Shown piece after piece: positions 18,689-27,954 of a DNA stretch of 64,000 nt. A program made the translations under genes and the position numbers. The notes under the pieces are model-generated. The model was not told the origin of the DNA, made no database searches, and worked only from the letters and a program-made list of their open reading frames with translations. How positions within the stretch are numbered: position 1 is the first letter of the stretch; each line of letters begins with the position of its first letter. The stretch is from contig NZ_CP083692.1 in NCBI RefSeq assembly GCF_020096995.1, positions 1,798,001 to 1,862,000 on the forward strand, in the 5' to 3' direction. The stretch is from Leucobacter sp. Psy1. Lineage in GTDB: Bacteria > Actinomycetota > Actinomycetes > Actinomycetales > Microbacteriaceae.

Positions 18689-20649
18689 ACCTGCCACGCC
18701 GTCGTCGCCGCGTCCTTCTGCTCGATCGCGGTGACGATCCGCTCGATCGCCTCGTCGACCGGAACACCGTTGATCTGGCTGCCGTCGCGGAAGCGGAAGC
18801 TGACGGCTCCCGCGGAGCGGTCGTCCTCGCCCGCGATGAGCTGGAAGGGCACCTTGGCCTTCGTGTGCGTGCGGATCTTCTTGGGCATCCGGTCGTCGGA
18901 GTGATCGACCTCGGCGCGCACCCCTCTGGCCCGGAGCCGGGCGATGACCTCGTCGAGGTACGGGCCGTACTCGTCGGCGACGGGGATGCCGACCGCCTGC
19001 ACGGGCGACAGCCATGCCGGGAATGCTCCTGCGTAGTGCTCGAGCAGGATCGCGAAGAAGCGCTCGATCGAACCGAGCAGGGCGCGGTGGATCATAACGG
19101 GCTGCTTCCGGCTGCCGTCAGCCGCGGCGTACTCGAGCTCGAACAGCGCCGGCTGGTTGAAGTCGAGCTGCACGGTGGAAAGCTGCCACGTACGTCCGAT
19201 TGCGTCCCGCGCCTGGACCGAGATCTTCGGGCCGTAGAAGGCCGCGCCGCCCGGGTCGTCGACGAGTTCGAGACCGGACTCCTCGCCCACCTGACGCAGC
19301 GTTTCGGTCGCAACCTCCCACTGCTCGTCCGAGCCCACCGACTTCTCGGGATCCCGCGTCGACAGTTCGAGGTAGAAGTCGTCGAGACCGTAGCCGCGCA
19401 GCGTCTCGAAGACGAGCTCCAGCTGACGCTTGATCTCGTCCTTCGTCTGCTCCTCGGTCACATAGGTGTGGGCGTCGTCCTGCGTCAGTCCACGCACACG
19501 GGTCAGGCCGGAGAGCGTGCCGCTCTTCTCGTAGCGATACACCGTGCCGAACTCGGAGAGGCGCAGGGGAAGCTCCCGATAGCTGCGCGCCCGCGAGCGG
19601 AAGATGAGGTTGTGGAACGGGCAGTTCATGGGCTTCAGGTAGTAGTCCTGGCCCGGCTTCGTCACGTTGCCATCGGCATCGACGACCTCGTCGAGGTGCA
19701 TCGGGGGGAACATGCCCTCCCGGTACCAGTTGAGGTGCTGACTGGTCTCGAAGAGCGCCCCCTTCGTGATGTGAGGGCTGTTGACGAACTCGTACCCGTT
19801 TTTCAGGAGCTGCGCCTGCATGTACGACTCGATCTCGTGGCGGATGATGCCGCCGCGCGGGTGGAAGACAGCGAGCCCCGATCCGATCTCATCGGGGAAC
19901 GAGAACAGGTCGAGCTCGCGACCGAGCTTGCGGTGGTCGCGCTTCGCCGCCTCTTCGAGGCGGGTCTGGTACTCGCGGAGCTCGTCCTTCGTCGGCCATG
20001 CCGTTCCGTAGATGCGCTGCAGCATCGAGTTCGCCTCGCTGCCGCGCCAGTAGGCGCCTGCGCTCCTGGTCAGCGCCCAGCCGTTGCCGATGAGCTTCGT
20101 CGACGGCAGGTGCGGTCCGCGGCAGAGATCCTTCCACTGGACTTCACCCGACTTCGGATCGACGTTGTCGTAGATCGTGAGCTCGGCGCCGCCGACCTCG
20201 ACGTTCTCGCCCGAATCACCTGAGGCTCCGCCCTTCAGGCCGATGAGCTCGAGCTTGTAGGGCTCGCCTGCGAGCTCCTCCCGCGCCTCGTCCTCCGAGA
20301 CGACGCGGCGCACGAACCGCTGCCCCTGCTTGATGATCCGCGCCATCTCTTTCGAGATGGCCTTCAGATCCTCGGGCACGAACGCCTCGGCAGGGTCGAA
20401 GTCGTAGTAGAAGCCGTCGGTGACGGGCGGGCCGATCCCGAGCTTCGTCTCCGGGTTGATGCGCTGCACCGCCTGTGCGAGCACGTGCGCCGTCGAGTGG
20501 CGCAGAATGTCGAGCCCGTCGGGCGAGTCGATCGTGACCCCCTCGACCGTGTCCGACTCCGTCACCTCGGAGGCGAGGTCGCGAAGTTCGCCGTTGACGC
20601 GCATGGCGACGATGGCGGGGTCGGAGAAGAGGGAGAAGCCGTCGGCCAC
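18685..20649 (-). CDS. thrS: threonine--tRNA ligase
   Basis: A class II synthetase of 654 residues. A TGS-like region of only about 45 residues precedes the editing domain, which carries [11 protein letters not shown] near 51. The catalytic core has motif 2 around [13 protein letters not shown] near 375, the zinc cysteine in MNCPFHN near 318 and motif 3 [14 protein letters not shown]. The GTG start has AAGGAG seven bases upstream. The N-terminus is about 30-40 residues shorter than mycobacterial ThrS as I recall it. Confidence 0.97.
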   Translation of the reverse strand: MADGFSLFSDPAIVAMRVNGELRDLASEVTESDTVEGVTIDSPDGLDILRHSTAHVLAQAVQRINPETKLGIGPPVTDGFYYDFDPAEAFVPEDLKAISKEMARIIKQGQRFVRRVVSEDEAREELAGEPYKLELIGLKGGASGDSGENVEVGGAELTIYDNVDPKSGEVQWKDLCRGPHLPSTKLIGNGWALTRSAGAYWRGSEANSMLQRIYGTAWPTKDELREYQTRLEEAAKRDHRKLGRELDLFSFPDEIGSGLAVFHPRGGIIRHEIESYMQAQLLKNGYEFVNSPHITKGALFETSQHLNWYREGMFPPMHLDEVVDADGNVTKPGQDYYLKPMNCPFHNLIFRSRARSYRELPLRLSEFGTVYRYEKSGTLSGLTRVRGLTQDDAHTYVTEEQTKDEIKRQLELVFETLRGYGLDDFYLELSTRDPEKSVGSDEQWEVATETLRQVGEESGLELVDDPGGAAFYGPKISVQARDAIGRTWQLSTVQLDFNQPALFELEYAAADGSRKQPVMIHRALLGSIERFFAILLEHYAGAFPAWLSPVQAVGIPVADEYGPYLDEVIARLRARGVRAEVDHSDDRMPKKIRTHTKAKVPFQLIAGEDDRSAGAVSFRFRDGSQINGVPVDEAIERIVTAIEQKDAATTAWQV

Positions 20650-20722
20650 TGATGAACTCCTTCGAAGTGCGTCGAGTTGCAGGTGTCACGCGCTCGCGGC
20701 GCACAACGCATCGATTCTACTC

Positions 20723-20768
20723 GGAGAGCCCGATCCCCCGCCGAACCGGGCGCGGGATCGGGCTCTCC
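20723..20768 (-). terminator. long inverted repeat after the aldehyde dehydrogenase gene
   Basis: A perfect 15-base-pair inverted repeat (20723-20737 with 20754-20768) with a GC-rich 16-base loop. It lies just downstream of the aldehyde dehydrogenase stop and before the thrS leader. No T-run follows, so termination strength is uncertain. Confidence 0.55.
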
Positions 20769-20784
20769 AGTGCCGATCGGGTGG

Positions 20785-22188
20785 TTATCCCTGAATGACC
20801 TGCGGTTGGGCCACGGCCTTCAGACCGGCGACGCCGAACTCCTGACCGTACCCCGACTGCTTCGCGCCGCCGAACGGCACGAAGGGATTGATGGTGCCGT
20901 GGGCGTTGATCCACACGGTTCCCGCCTGGATTCGCGCCGCGACCTCGCGGGCGCGATCCCGATCCGACGACCAGACCGAACCCCCGAGGCCGACGTCGAG
21001 CGCGTTGGCCTGCGCGATGGCGTCGTCAAGATCGGTGTACCGAATGATCGGGAGGACCGGACCGAACTGCTCTTCGCGAACGAGGTCGTTCTCGGGATCG
21101 ATATCGGCGACGAGCGTCGTCGGATAGAAGTAGCCGGGGGCGTCGTAATCGGGATCGCCGCCGAGCACCACGCGCGCATTCGCAGCCGTTGCGGCTTTTA
21201 CCAGGCGGTCGACGATGTCGAACTGCATCTCGTTCTGCAGAGGCCCGAGCACGTTCTGCTCGTCGAGGCCATGCCCCATGGGCATGTTCCGCGCCACATC
21301 GGCGAGCGCATCGACGACCTGATCGTAGATCGCGTCGGGCACGTAGAGCCGCTTCAGCGCGGCGCACGTCTGGCCCGTGTTGATGAACGCGCCCCAGAAG
21401 AGGCCCTCGGCGATGGCTTGCGGATCCACGTCGTCGAGCACGATGCCCGCGTCGTTGCCGCCGAGCTCGAGCGTGAGCCGCTTCACGTTGCCCGAGCTCG
21501 CCTCGATGATCTTCTTGCCCGTTCGGGTCGAGCCGGTGAACATGACCTTGGCGATCCGTTCGCTCTCGACGATGCGCGCGCCGAGCTCACCGCCACCGAC
21601 GACGGTCTGCAGCACGCCCTCGGGGAGCACGGTGTTCAGCACGTGCGCGATCGCGAGTCCCGACAACGGCGTGTACTCGGAGGGTTTCGAGACCACCGTG
21701 TTGCCCATGCGCAGCGACGGGATGATCTGCCAGATGGCGATCATCATGGGCCAGTTCCATGGCGTGATCGCGCCGACGACGCCGAGGGGCCGGTAGTGCA
21801 TCTCGGCGTAGGTGTCGCCGTCGTCGATGACGACCTCGACCGGGAGCGGAGTGCCGGCCGGCACACGCGTCCACGCCGCACACCCCCCGACCTCGAATCG
21901 CGCGTTCGGACCGTTGAGCGGCTTCCCCTGTTCGCGGGAGAGCAGCTCGGCGAGCGCCTCGGCGTTCTCGTCGATGGCGTCCGCGACACGGCCGAGCGTC
22001 TCGACGCGCTCGTCGTCGCTCAGCGCCGCCCAAGCGCGCTGGGCCTCCTCGGCGCGCGCGATGGCGACGTCGACGTCGGTGGTGGTGTGCTCGGGAACTC
22101 GGCCGATGAGTTCACCGGTCGCCGGGTTGAAGATTTCGCGGCCGGCATCGACGGTGATCGCTGCGAGCAGGCTTTCGTACGTGTACAT
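20785..22188 (-). CDS. NAD(P)-dependent aldehyde dehydrogenase
   Basis: Oxidises an aldehyde to a carboxylic acid. The 467 residues show the general-base motif LELGGNDAG near 246, the nucleophile in NTGQTCAALKR near 280 and the NPFVPFGGAKQSGYG block near 440. ATG at 22188 has AAGGAG seven bases upstream. It lies 49 bases downstream of the copper amine oxidase on the same strand, so the natural substrate is probably the aldehyde released from the amine (inference). The exact aldehyde is unknown. Confidence 0.95.
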   Translation of the reverse strand: MYTYESLLAAITVDAGREIFNPATGELIGRVPEHTTTDVDVAIARAEEAQRAWAALSDDERVETLGRVADAIDENAEALAELLSREQGKPLNGPNARFEVGGCAAWTRVPAGTPLPVEVVIDDGDTYAEMHYRPLGVVGAITPWNWPMMIAIWQIIPSLRMGNTVVSKPSEYTPLSGLAIAHVLNTVLPEGVLQTVVGGGELGARIVESERIAKVMFTGSTRTGKKIIEASSGNVKRLTLELGGNDAGIVLDDVDPQAIAEGLFWGAFINTGQTCAALKRLYVPDAIYDQVVDALADVARNMPMGHGLDEQNVLGPLQNEMQFDIVDRLVKAATAANARVVLGGDPDYDAPGYFYPTTLVADIDPENDLVREEQFGPVLPIIRYTDLDDAIAQANALDVGLGGSVWSSDRDRAREVAARIQAGTVWINAHGTINPFVPFGGAKQSGYGQEFGVAGLKAVAQPQVIQG

Positions 22189-22237
22189 CGTGGTTCTCCT
22201 TCGAACTCGTGGGATCAGTGTTTCGCGTGGGTCGCGA

Positions 22238-24295
22238 TCATCGGCCGCAGCGGCAAGATTCGGCGTTGCCGCAGCGGCACCCGTCCGCGCAGCATCCGCA
22301 GGTGCCGTCGGCGCAGCAGCCGGCGGATCCATCTCCGCACGACGCGCGCGCGTCGGCCGGCAGGTTCATCGTCGGGTTCTGGTCGAGGAACCCGTGCGGC
22401 TTGAACCAGAATCCGGAGTAGTCCACCGGCATGACTGGCCAGTCCTCGGTCCGCGGCAGGTGGGTGGGCCCGAACTGGTGCCAGAGCACGATGTCTTCGC
22501 CGTCGAGGCTGCGGTTCTCGCGCGTCCACGTCGGCAGTCCCTGCCAGCCGCTGCTCTGACTCGGGAAGGTCCCGGCGGGGTAGCGCTCATCCTCGGCGTA
22601 CCGGGTACCCCAGAGGTGCTTCGTCGCGAAGTTGGCTCTTGCGTACACCGTCGAATCGGGCTGGGCGAGCAGCACCGGCTTCCCCTCGGGGATGAGCCGG
22701 TACCCCGTCGGTTTGCCGACGTAGTTGGTGCGATGGGCGCTGCGGACCTCCCACACGCGCCCCGCGAGACCGTCGGCCATGCGCTGGGCGTCCTGCTCGC
22801 ACGTGAGCTTGCGGTCGGACCAGGTGAACGCGTTGCCCCGGGGGTTCAGCGGGCCCGTCGGCAGCGGGACCACCTCGATCTCGTGGAGCGTGTTGTCCTC
22901 GCCGTCGATCGCCACGTCGAGTCTCGCCGAGAAGATGTGCTGGTGCACCGGCGTGAAGAGCCCGGGAGAGACCTCGGTGTTGAAGGCGTTCTCGGATCCC
23001 GGAACACCCGATCCCCCGAACACGACACCGGTCGCCTTCGCCTCCACCTGGATTGATCCGTCGAGGTAGAAGTACCAGAAGAATCCGTAGTCGTAGTTGC
23101 CGATCGTTGCGAAATAGCTGATCACGAGCCGTCGGCTGCGACGCGTATCGGGCCTTCCCGCGAGATCGGTGTGCTTCCACTGGATCCCGTAGTCCTCCTC
23201 GTGCATACAGATGACCTGGTCGAGCTTCACCGGATGCCCGAGATCGTCGTTCACGAAGGCGTCGAAGTAGTGAATCACTCCGAGGCAGTCGCAGCCGAGC
23301 GCGAGCGGGTTTGCGTTCCTGCCGAGCAGGTACTCACCCGCGTCGAAGTAGCTGACCCAGTACCTGGTCTCGTCGACATCGCCGTACGGCACCACCATCT
23401 CGGGTACGCTCGCGCGGGTCAGCACCCGACGGTCCTCCACCCCGTCTCGCCAGCTGACGTCGCTCAGCACCAGCCCCTCGCGCGCGTTGAAGCCGACGTG
23501 CAGCCGCCAGTTCTCCCACTGCACCACATTGCCGTCGACCGAGAAGCTCGGACCCTCCGGCTGCGTGATCTCGATCGGCTTGAGCGTGGTGCGCACCGGT
23601 CCCTGCGCCTCGAGCGAGTAGTTGCCGTGCTTCAGCGGAGTCTCGACATCTCCCTCGTCGTGCACCTTGAACACCTTGCGGGCGATCATGTCGACCTTGA
23701 CGATGAGTCCCTCGACGGGGTGCGCCCAGGGGCTGTCGCCCTCGTTCGGTACGAGATAGGTCAGCGACCTGAGGTACCGGCGGCCCGAGTCCTCGGTCTC
23801 CTCGGCGAAGTATCCCGGTGCGAGCGGCGAGCAGAAGCACGTATCGATGTACGCACCGAGCCCGCGGCGCTCCATCGCCGCACGCCACTCGGGATCCGCC
23901 TTGACGATGTCGGCGACCTCGAAGAACTCCTCCATCAGCACGGCGGCCTGTCCGCGCTCGGGCGTCGGCGGCAGCACGTTCGCGAAGACGACCCGCTCCT
24001 CCGTGACGGATACGACGACCTCGGTGTGCGTGCCGTCCGAGCGGTCGAGCAGGATCACGTTCGCGCGCCGCTCGAACGGATCACCCGGAGACCACGCAGC
24101 GAGCGTCGCCTTCGGCGGATCGACCGGGAGAAGCATCGCCATGCGGACCTGCTCGGCCAAGTGCCCCTCGCGCTCGAGAACGCCGCGGATCCGGGTGATC
24201 TCCGCCGCGCTCAGGGGATCGAGCGGATGCTGAGGCTCGGTCGGCGTGCTGACGCGCTTTCCGTGGGTGTGCGTGGTGTCTGGCTGATGTGTCAT
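22238..24295 (-). CDS. copper amine oxidase with a cysteine-rich C-terminal tail
   Basis: Oxidatively deaminates primary amines to aldehyde, ammonia and hydrogen peroxide, using copper and topaquinone. The cofactor precursor tyrosine is in TIGNYDYG (Tyr about 401) and the catalytic base in YFDAGEY (Asp about 318). Copper-ligand histidines fit PVHQHIF near 460 and the C-terminal FGPTHLPRTEDWPVMP. The usual fold ends near NLPADA, but 33 more residues follow (653-685) with ten cysteines, including two CC pairs and CRC motifs. No signal peptide is visible, suggesting a cytoplasmic enzyme. ATG at 24295 has GAGGA upstream. Forms an apparent operon with the downstream aldehyde dehydrogenase. Confidence 0.95.
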   Translation of the reverse strand: MTHQPDTTHTHGKRVSTPTEPQHPLDPLSAAEITRIRGVLEREGHLAEQVRMAMLLPVDPPKATLAAWSPGDPFERRANVILLDRSDGTHTEVVVSVTEERVVFANVLPPTPERGQAAVLMEEFFEVADIVKADPEWRAAMERRGLGAYIDTCFCSPLAPGYFAEETEDSGRRYLRSLTYLVPNEGDSPWAHPVEGLIVKVDMIARKVFKVHDEGDVETPLKHGNYSLEAQGPVRTTLKPIEITQPEGPSFSVDGNVVQWENWRLHVGFNAREGLVLSDVSWRDGVEDRRVLTRASVPEMVVPYGDVDETRYWVSYFDAGEYLLGRNANPLALGCDCLGVIHYFDAFVNDDLGHPVKLDQVICMHEEDYGIQWKHTDLAGRPDTRRSRRLVISYFATIGNYDYGFFWYFYLDGSIQVEAKATGVVFGGSGVPGSENAFNTEVSPGLFTPVHQHIFSARLDVAIDGEDNTLHEIEVVPLPTGPLNPRGNAFTWSDRKLTCEQDAQRMADGLAGRVWEVRSAHRTNYVGKPTGYRLIPEGKPVLLAQPDSTVYARANFATKHLWGTRYAEDERYPAGTFPSQSSGWQGLPTWTRENRSLDGEDIVLWHQFGPTHLPRTEDWPVMPVDYSGFWFKPHGFLDQNPTMNLPADARASCGDGSAGCCADGTCGCCADGCRCGNAESCRCGR

Positions 24296-24344
24296 GGGAG
24301 TCCTCGTCGAGTCCGGTGGTTACTCCACGCTAAGGCACCAAGCC

Positions 24345-24365
24345 GCGCACGAGTTGACCGTGCGC
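24345..24365 (-). promoter_or_regulatory. inverted repeat upstream of the amine oxidase operon
   Basis: A perfect 7-7-7 inverted repeat, GCGCACG and CGTGCGC separated by seven bases, lies 50-70 bases before the amine oxidase start. Size and place suit a dimeric repressor or activator site; no matching regulator gene is nearby. Confidence 0.4.
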
Positions 24366-24531
24366 GCGCGAACCTGGGCTGGGAATGCTCGATTCGGGTC
24401 CGTCCCCACCGTCGCAGCACACGAACGCCGCACAACGCCGCAGATGGGGACCAGGACCGATGGCCGTACAGCCGCGAGAGCCGTACAGCCGAGAGACACG
24501 CAATGGAGCCGCTGATCCGACCCCCGAAGAT

Positions 24532-24607
24532 TGGTGGGCGATACCAGACTCGAACTGATGACCTCTTCCGTGTGAAGGAAGCGCGCTACCAACTGCGCCA
24601 ATCGCCC
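24532..24607 (-). tRNA. tRNA-Val (CAC anticodon)
   Basis: Acceptor GGGCGAT pairs with ATCGCCC. The anticodon loop TTCACAC is closed by CTTCC/GGAAG, giving CAC. The 3' CCA is encoded. Confidence 0.96.
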
Positions 24608-24731
24608 GTCGCACCGGAGCGAACCGCTCAGTGCCAACCCGAATGATCATACACACAAACATCGAGCGATGCAGTTCGACGCTCCCGGCGGGCGCGTCGC
24701 CCGGATCGGCGACGTCTCGGCACGTGGAAGG

Positions 24732-25751
24732 TCACACGTCGGGTCGGGTCTCCGGGGGTGCAAGGTCGCTGTTCAGGTGCTGATCCAGCTCGTCGCTCTG
24801 CTGGCTCACGCTCTCCAGCTCCTTGCGCAGCTCCTCGTAGTGATCGACGAGGGACTGGATCGCCTGCCGCTCCCCCTCCAGCTCGGCTCTGCGCGCGTCG
24901 AGCTCGCCCTTGATGCGATCGAATTCTTCGGGCTGATCCGAGAACTCGTAATCCTCGTTGCGCTGGTTGAACGTCTCCACCTCCTCGTTGAACGCGTCCA
25001 CCGCGTCTTCGTAGTCGGCGTTGCGCTGCTCGACCTCCTGCCGGATTCCATCGAGTTCCGTCGAGAGCCCATCGGCTCGTTCCTGAAGCTCGGTGAACAC
25101 CGAGTGGTAGTCCTCGAAGTCCTCGACGACCGCGGCACGGTCCCGGAACCAGCGAGCGTAGTGCTCCTCGAGCCACGGCGGCAGGTCTGCAACCTCGGTG
25201 GCCAGCACGGAGTGAAGTTCGTTGGCGAACTCCGACTCGTCGAGATGCTCGTACACCGACATGCGTGTCGCCAGCTCGGCGTGATCCTGCGACAGATCCT
25301 CGTAGACCTCCAGCAGGTCGACCGTCAGCGCGCGCTGCTCGGAACCACTCATGCGGGACCAAGCGGCGTGCAGCAGTTCGTGTGCAGCGGTCACCTCGAC
25401 GATTCCGTTGATGCGCTCGTCGGTCACCTGAAAGAGATGGATCCCTTCATCGGCGAAGCACCCCATGACGTGCCCCTCTTCGGCGTGCTCCACGGATTGG
25501 CAGTGCGCATTGAACCCCTGACTCCCGTCGAGTGTCGGATGCGTTGCCAGGAACACGCGCTCGCCCGTAGCAGTGAGTTCCAGATGCTCGACGATTGCCG
25601 AGAGTTCCTCCGAAGCCTCGAAGTTGTTGGCGCGGAACGTATCGATGATGTCCTGGCGATAGTGGAAGGCCGCAAGGAGGCCGACGAGCACCACGATGGC
25701 GATGAGGATCGCCACGACACGCTTCCTCACGCGACGCACTCCCCCGGCCAT
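24732..25751 (-). CDS. membrane-anchored protein with HELLH zinc-protease motif and coiled coil
   Basis: A 339-residue protein not matched to a named family. A basic N-terminus and one membrane segment (about residues 11-29) place the rest outside the cytoplasm. Residues 40-130 form a compact domain with two cysteines (84 and 98) and the motif TAAHELLHAAW (HELLH at 124-128), the classic HExxH zinc-peptidase signature. A possible third ligand is in EFANELH near 174-180. From about 190 to 325 the sequence is a long Glu/Gln-rich coiled coil. It could be a small peptidase or an anchored structural protein; proteolysis is unproven. Confidence 0.8.
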   Translation of the reverse strand: MAGGVRRVRKRVVAILIAIVVLVGLLAAFHYRQDIIDTFRANNFEASEELSAIVEHLELTATGERVFLATHPTLDGSQGFNAHCQSVEHAEEGHVMGCFADEGIHLFQVTDERINGIVEVTAAHELLHAAWSRMSGSEQRALTVDLLEVYEDLSQDHAELATRMSVYEHLDESEFANELHSVLATEVADLPPWLEEHYARWFRDRAAVVEDFEDYHSVFTELQERADGLSTELDGIRQEVEQRNADYEDAVDAFNEEVETFNQRNEDYEFSDQPEEFDRIKGELDARRAELEGERQAIQSLVDHYEELRKELESVSQQSDELDQHLNSDLAPPETRPDV

Positions 25752-25857
25752 GCTCTCCAGTATGTGCGACGAACCCGGTTCCCGTCTCGGTCAGGCAGCA
25801 GAATCCGCAAGATCCCGCGGAATCGTTACCCGCCACGCCCGGAGAACCGACCCTGAT

Positions 25858-25887
25858 TTGCAGGAGGCACCGTCTCTCCCCTAAAGT
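25858..25887 (+). promoter_or_regulatory. candidate promoter of the tRNA-Gly/Cys/Val cluster
   Basis: TTGCAG (25858-25863) and TAAAGT (25882-25887) are separated by 18 bases and lie about 28 bases before the first tRNA. Confidence 0.45.
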
Positions 25888-25914
25888 AATCCAGGTACAC
25901 GGCAACGTGGACAT

Positions 25915-25990
25915 GCGGATGTAGCGCAGTTGGTAGCGCATCACCTTGCCAAGGTGAGGGTCGCGAGTTCGAGTCTCGTCATCCGCTCCA
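25915..25990 (+). tRNA. tRNA-Gly (GCC anticodon)
   Basis: Acceptor GCGGATG pairs with CATCCGC. The anticodon loop TTGCCAA is closed by CACC/GGTG, giving GCC. The CCA end is encoded. First of three clustered tRNAs. Confidence 0.96.
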
Positions 25991-26035
25991 GTGAACCGGG
26001 GGGAACCCCGGTACACTTGTGGTATCAACCACTAC

Positions 26036-26106
26036 GGTGGCGTGGCCGAGAGGCGAGGCAGCGGCCTGCAAAGCCGTATACACGGGTTCGAATCCCGTCG
26101 CCACCT
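26036..26106 (+). tRNA. tRNA-Cys (GCA anticodon)
   Basis: Acceptor GGTGGCG pairs with CGCCACC. The anticodon loop CTGCAAA is closed by CGGC/GCCG, giving GCA, and the T-loop is GTTCGAATC. No encoded CCA. Confidence 0.95.
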
Positions 26107-26136
26107 CGCTGCAAGAACAACTGAATAGCCTTTTAG

Positions 26137-26208
26137 GCGCGATTGGCGCAGCGGTAGCGCGCTTCCCTGACACGGAAGAGGTCACTGGTTCGATCCCAGT
26201 ATCGCGCA
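26137..26208 (+). tRNA. tRNA-Val (GAC anticodon)
   Basis: Acceptor GCGCGAT pairs with ATCGCGC. The anticodon loop CTGACAC is closed by CTTCC/GGAAG, giving GAC. Last of the cluster; no encoded CCA. Confidence 0.95.
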
Positions 26209-26214
26209 CTCCTC

Positions 26215-26240
26215 GAAGCCCCGGCAGACGCCGGGGCTTC
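26215..26240 (+). terminator. terminator of the tRNA cluster
   Basis: An 11-base-pair perfect stem (26215-26225 with 26230-26240) and a 4-base loop, seven bases after tRNA-Val, followed by AGTCGTTTCG. The T-tract is weak. The rest of the space up to 26468 shows nothing else I can identify. Confidence 0.7.
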
Positions 26241-26467
26241 AGTCGTTTCGGGTGCAGTCCACGTCGCCTCCGAGCCAACGGTGGGGTGTCGTCACGCACC
26301 TCCGCCTCGAGATCGACGATGTGCTCGAAGCCTGGGTCTGGATCCATCTCGCGGAACGTCGATCTTGTGCGCAGGCATGGCGAGCATCCACCACCGTGAC
26401 ACCGCGTCACATCGGATCGTGACACTCGGGACTCCACATCGAGCGAGCGGTCTGGTGGAGTGGTGAC

Positions 26468-27274
26468 ATGAGCTTCAAACGATGGCGACGCGAGCGGCAG
26501 CTCGGCAGGGTGCGGGCCGGGGACGGCAGCGCCCTCGGAGACTTCCGCTTCCGTGACTTCTTCGGGAGCCGGTCACTCTTCTTCATCAGGCTTCACGAGC
26601 GGGCGACAGGCCCAGACACCGCCACGCCCGATCACGTCTACGCGGTCGATGTGCGCCACTACGCAGAGAAGATCGCTCGCAAGGAGCCCTCAGAGAAGAA
26701 CGCCTGGCTGAAAGACATCGTCGGCGAGCGGCTCACCGAGCAGATCCTCGGCTCGGACGAGGAGGCGGAGGAGGAAGAACGTTCTCAGGGAATCCCCGCT
26801 GCGCTCTACCGCGACGGGGTGCAGGTCGCCCGCTCCAATCTGCCGGCCTCCTTTCCCGTGCCGGGAGGGGTGATCGAGGTCGCCCGGAGCTCGTACGGGC
26901 TCACGCGGATGCACTACGTACCCACCCACGACGCTGAAGCACCGATCATGCTCCGCCCCCACCGCCGCTCGCCCGAGGGGGTCAGAGCCCGTATCGCCCA
27001 CAACTTCCCCGGGCTCAGCCGCTTCATCGGCGCCGTGGCGATCGTGGTGCTGCTCGTGGGCCTCGTGACCGGTCTGCCGCAGGGGCTGCAGATGATCACG
27101 GAGATCCCGCCGATCGCCGAACGCTTCGGCGTCTTCACGTCTCCGTTCCAGTTCCCCGCATGGCTGAATACGACACTGCTCGTCGCGGGCATTCTCGCCG
27201 CGACCGAGCGTGCGCTCACGCTGAAGAATCACTGGCTGATCGACCTCGACACCACGTGGAGCGCCCTGGACTGA
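26468..27274 (+). CDS. membrane protein of unknown function, two C-terminal TM segments
   Basis: A 268-residue protein without a recognised family. The first 175 residues are soluble and charged, including an acidic patch (EEAEEEE near 98-104) and an Arg-rich start. Two hydrophobic stretches follow, about 189-206 and 236-252. The last residues are again soluble. It stands alone downstream of the tRNA cluster and is convergent with the tag gene. Codon use is typical for the window, so it is probably expressed. Confidence 0.75.
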   Translation: MSFKRWRRERQLGRVRAGDGSALGDFRFRDFFGSRSLFFIRLHERATGPDTATPDHVYAVDVRHYAEKIARKEPSEKNAWLKDIVGERLTEQILGSDEEAEEEERSQGIPAALYRDGVQVARSNLPASFPVPGGVIEVARSSYGLTRMHYVPTHDAEAPIMLRPHRRSPEGVRARIAHNFPGLSRFIGAVAIVVLLVGLVTGLPQGLQMITEIPPIAERFGVFTSPFQFPAWLNTTLLVAGILAATERALTLKNHWLIDLDTTWSALD

Positions 27275-27324
27275 CACTGCCGGAGGCCGCCCGGAGGCCT
27301 CCGCGCCGAGCACCGCCTGACCCC

Positions 27325-27954
27325 TCAGTCCGGCCAGACTCCCGACGTGCCCCGGCGGTGCGAGTCGACGAGGTGCGTGTCGACGATGCCCGTCGCCTCC
27401 ATGAGGGCGTACATCGTCGTCGGGCCGACGAACGCGAACCCTGCCCGCCTGAGTGCCCTGGCCAGCGCCTCCGACTCGGGTGAGCGCGTCGGAATCTCGT
27501 CGACGCACCTGGGATATGGCGTGTCCTCGGGCTGGAACGACCACACGAAGTCGACGAGACCGCCGTGTGCGCGCAGGTCGATCGTCGCACGCGCGTTCGT
27601 GATGGCGGCGGTGATCTTGGCGCGGTTCCGCACGATGCCGGCGTCCGCCATGAGTCGTGCGACGTCTCGGTCGGTGTAGCGGGCGACGAGGTCGGGCTCG
27701 AACCCGTCGAAGGCGACGCGGAACGCCTCTCGCTTGCGCAGGATCGTCGCCCACGACAGCCCGGATTGGAACGCCTCCAGGCTGATGCGCTCGAACATGC
27801 CCTGCTCATCGCGGACCGGCATGCCCCACTCGCGGTCGTAGTAGTCGCGGAGCATCGGATCGATGCTCGCCCACGGGGGTCGGCGCAGGCCGTCGTCTCC
27901 GAGGATCGCTCCGCTCGAGCTCACGATTCCGCCGCCTGCGGACTCGGCGCTCAC
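27325..27954 (-). CDS. tag: DNA-3-methyladenine glycosylase I, zinc ligands not conserved
   Basis: Removes 3-methyladenine from alkylated DNA. The helix-hairpin-helix glycosylase core is recognised by YYDREWGMPVRDEQGMFERISLEAFQSG near 38-65 and SWATILRKREAF. In E. coli Tag, zinc is bound by Cys4, His17, His175 and Cys179; here the first two positions read RRPPW and YYDREWG, so both ligands appear lost. GTG at 27954 overlaps the stop of the protease gene (GTGA); another GTG lies at 27963. Length 209 is slightly above the family's because of a 20-residue Gly/Ser-rich N-terminus. Confidence 0.9.
   Translation of the reverse strand: MSAESAGGGIVSSSGAILGDDGLRRPPWASIDPMLRDYYDREWGMPVRDEQGMFERISLEAFQSGLSWATILRKREAFRVAFDGFEPDLVARYTDRDVARLMADAGIVRNRAKITAAITNARATIDLRAHGGLVDFVWSFQPEDTPYPRCVDEIPTRSPESEALARALRRAGFAFVGPTTMYALMEATGIVDTHLVDSHRRGTSGVWPD

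Noticed and set aside
25864-26210. A tRNA cluster as an integration site (att) for a mobile element
   Set aside because: No integrase gene or direct repeat of a tRNA 3' end was found nearby.
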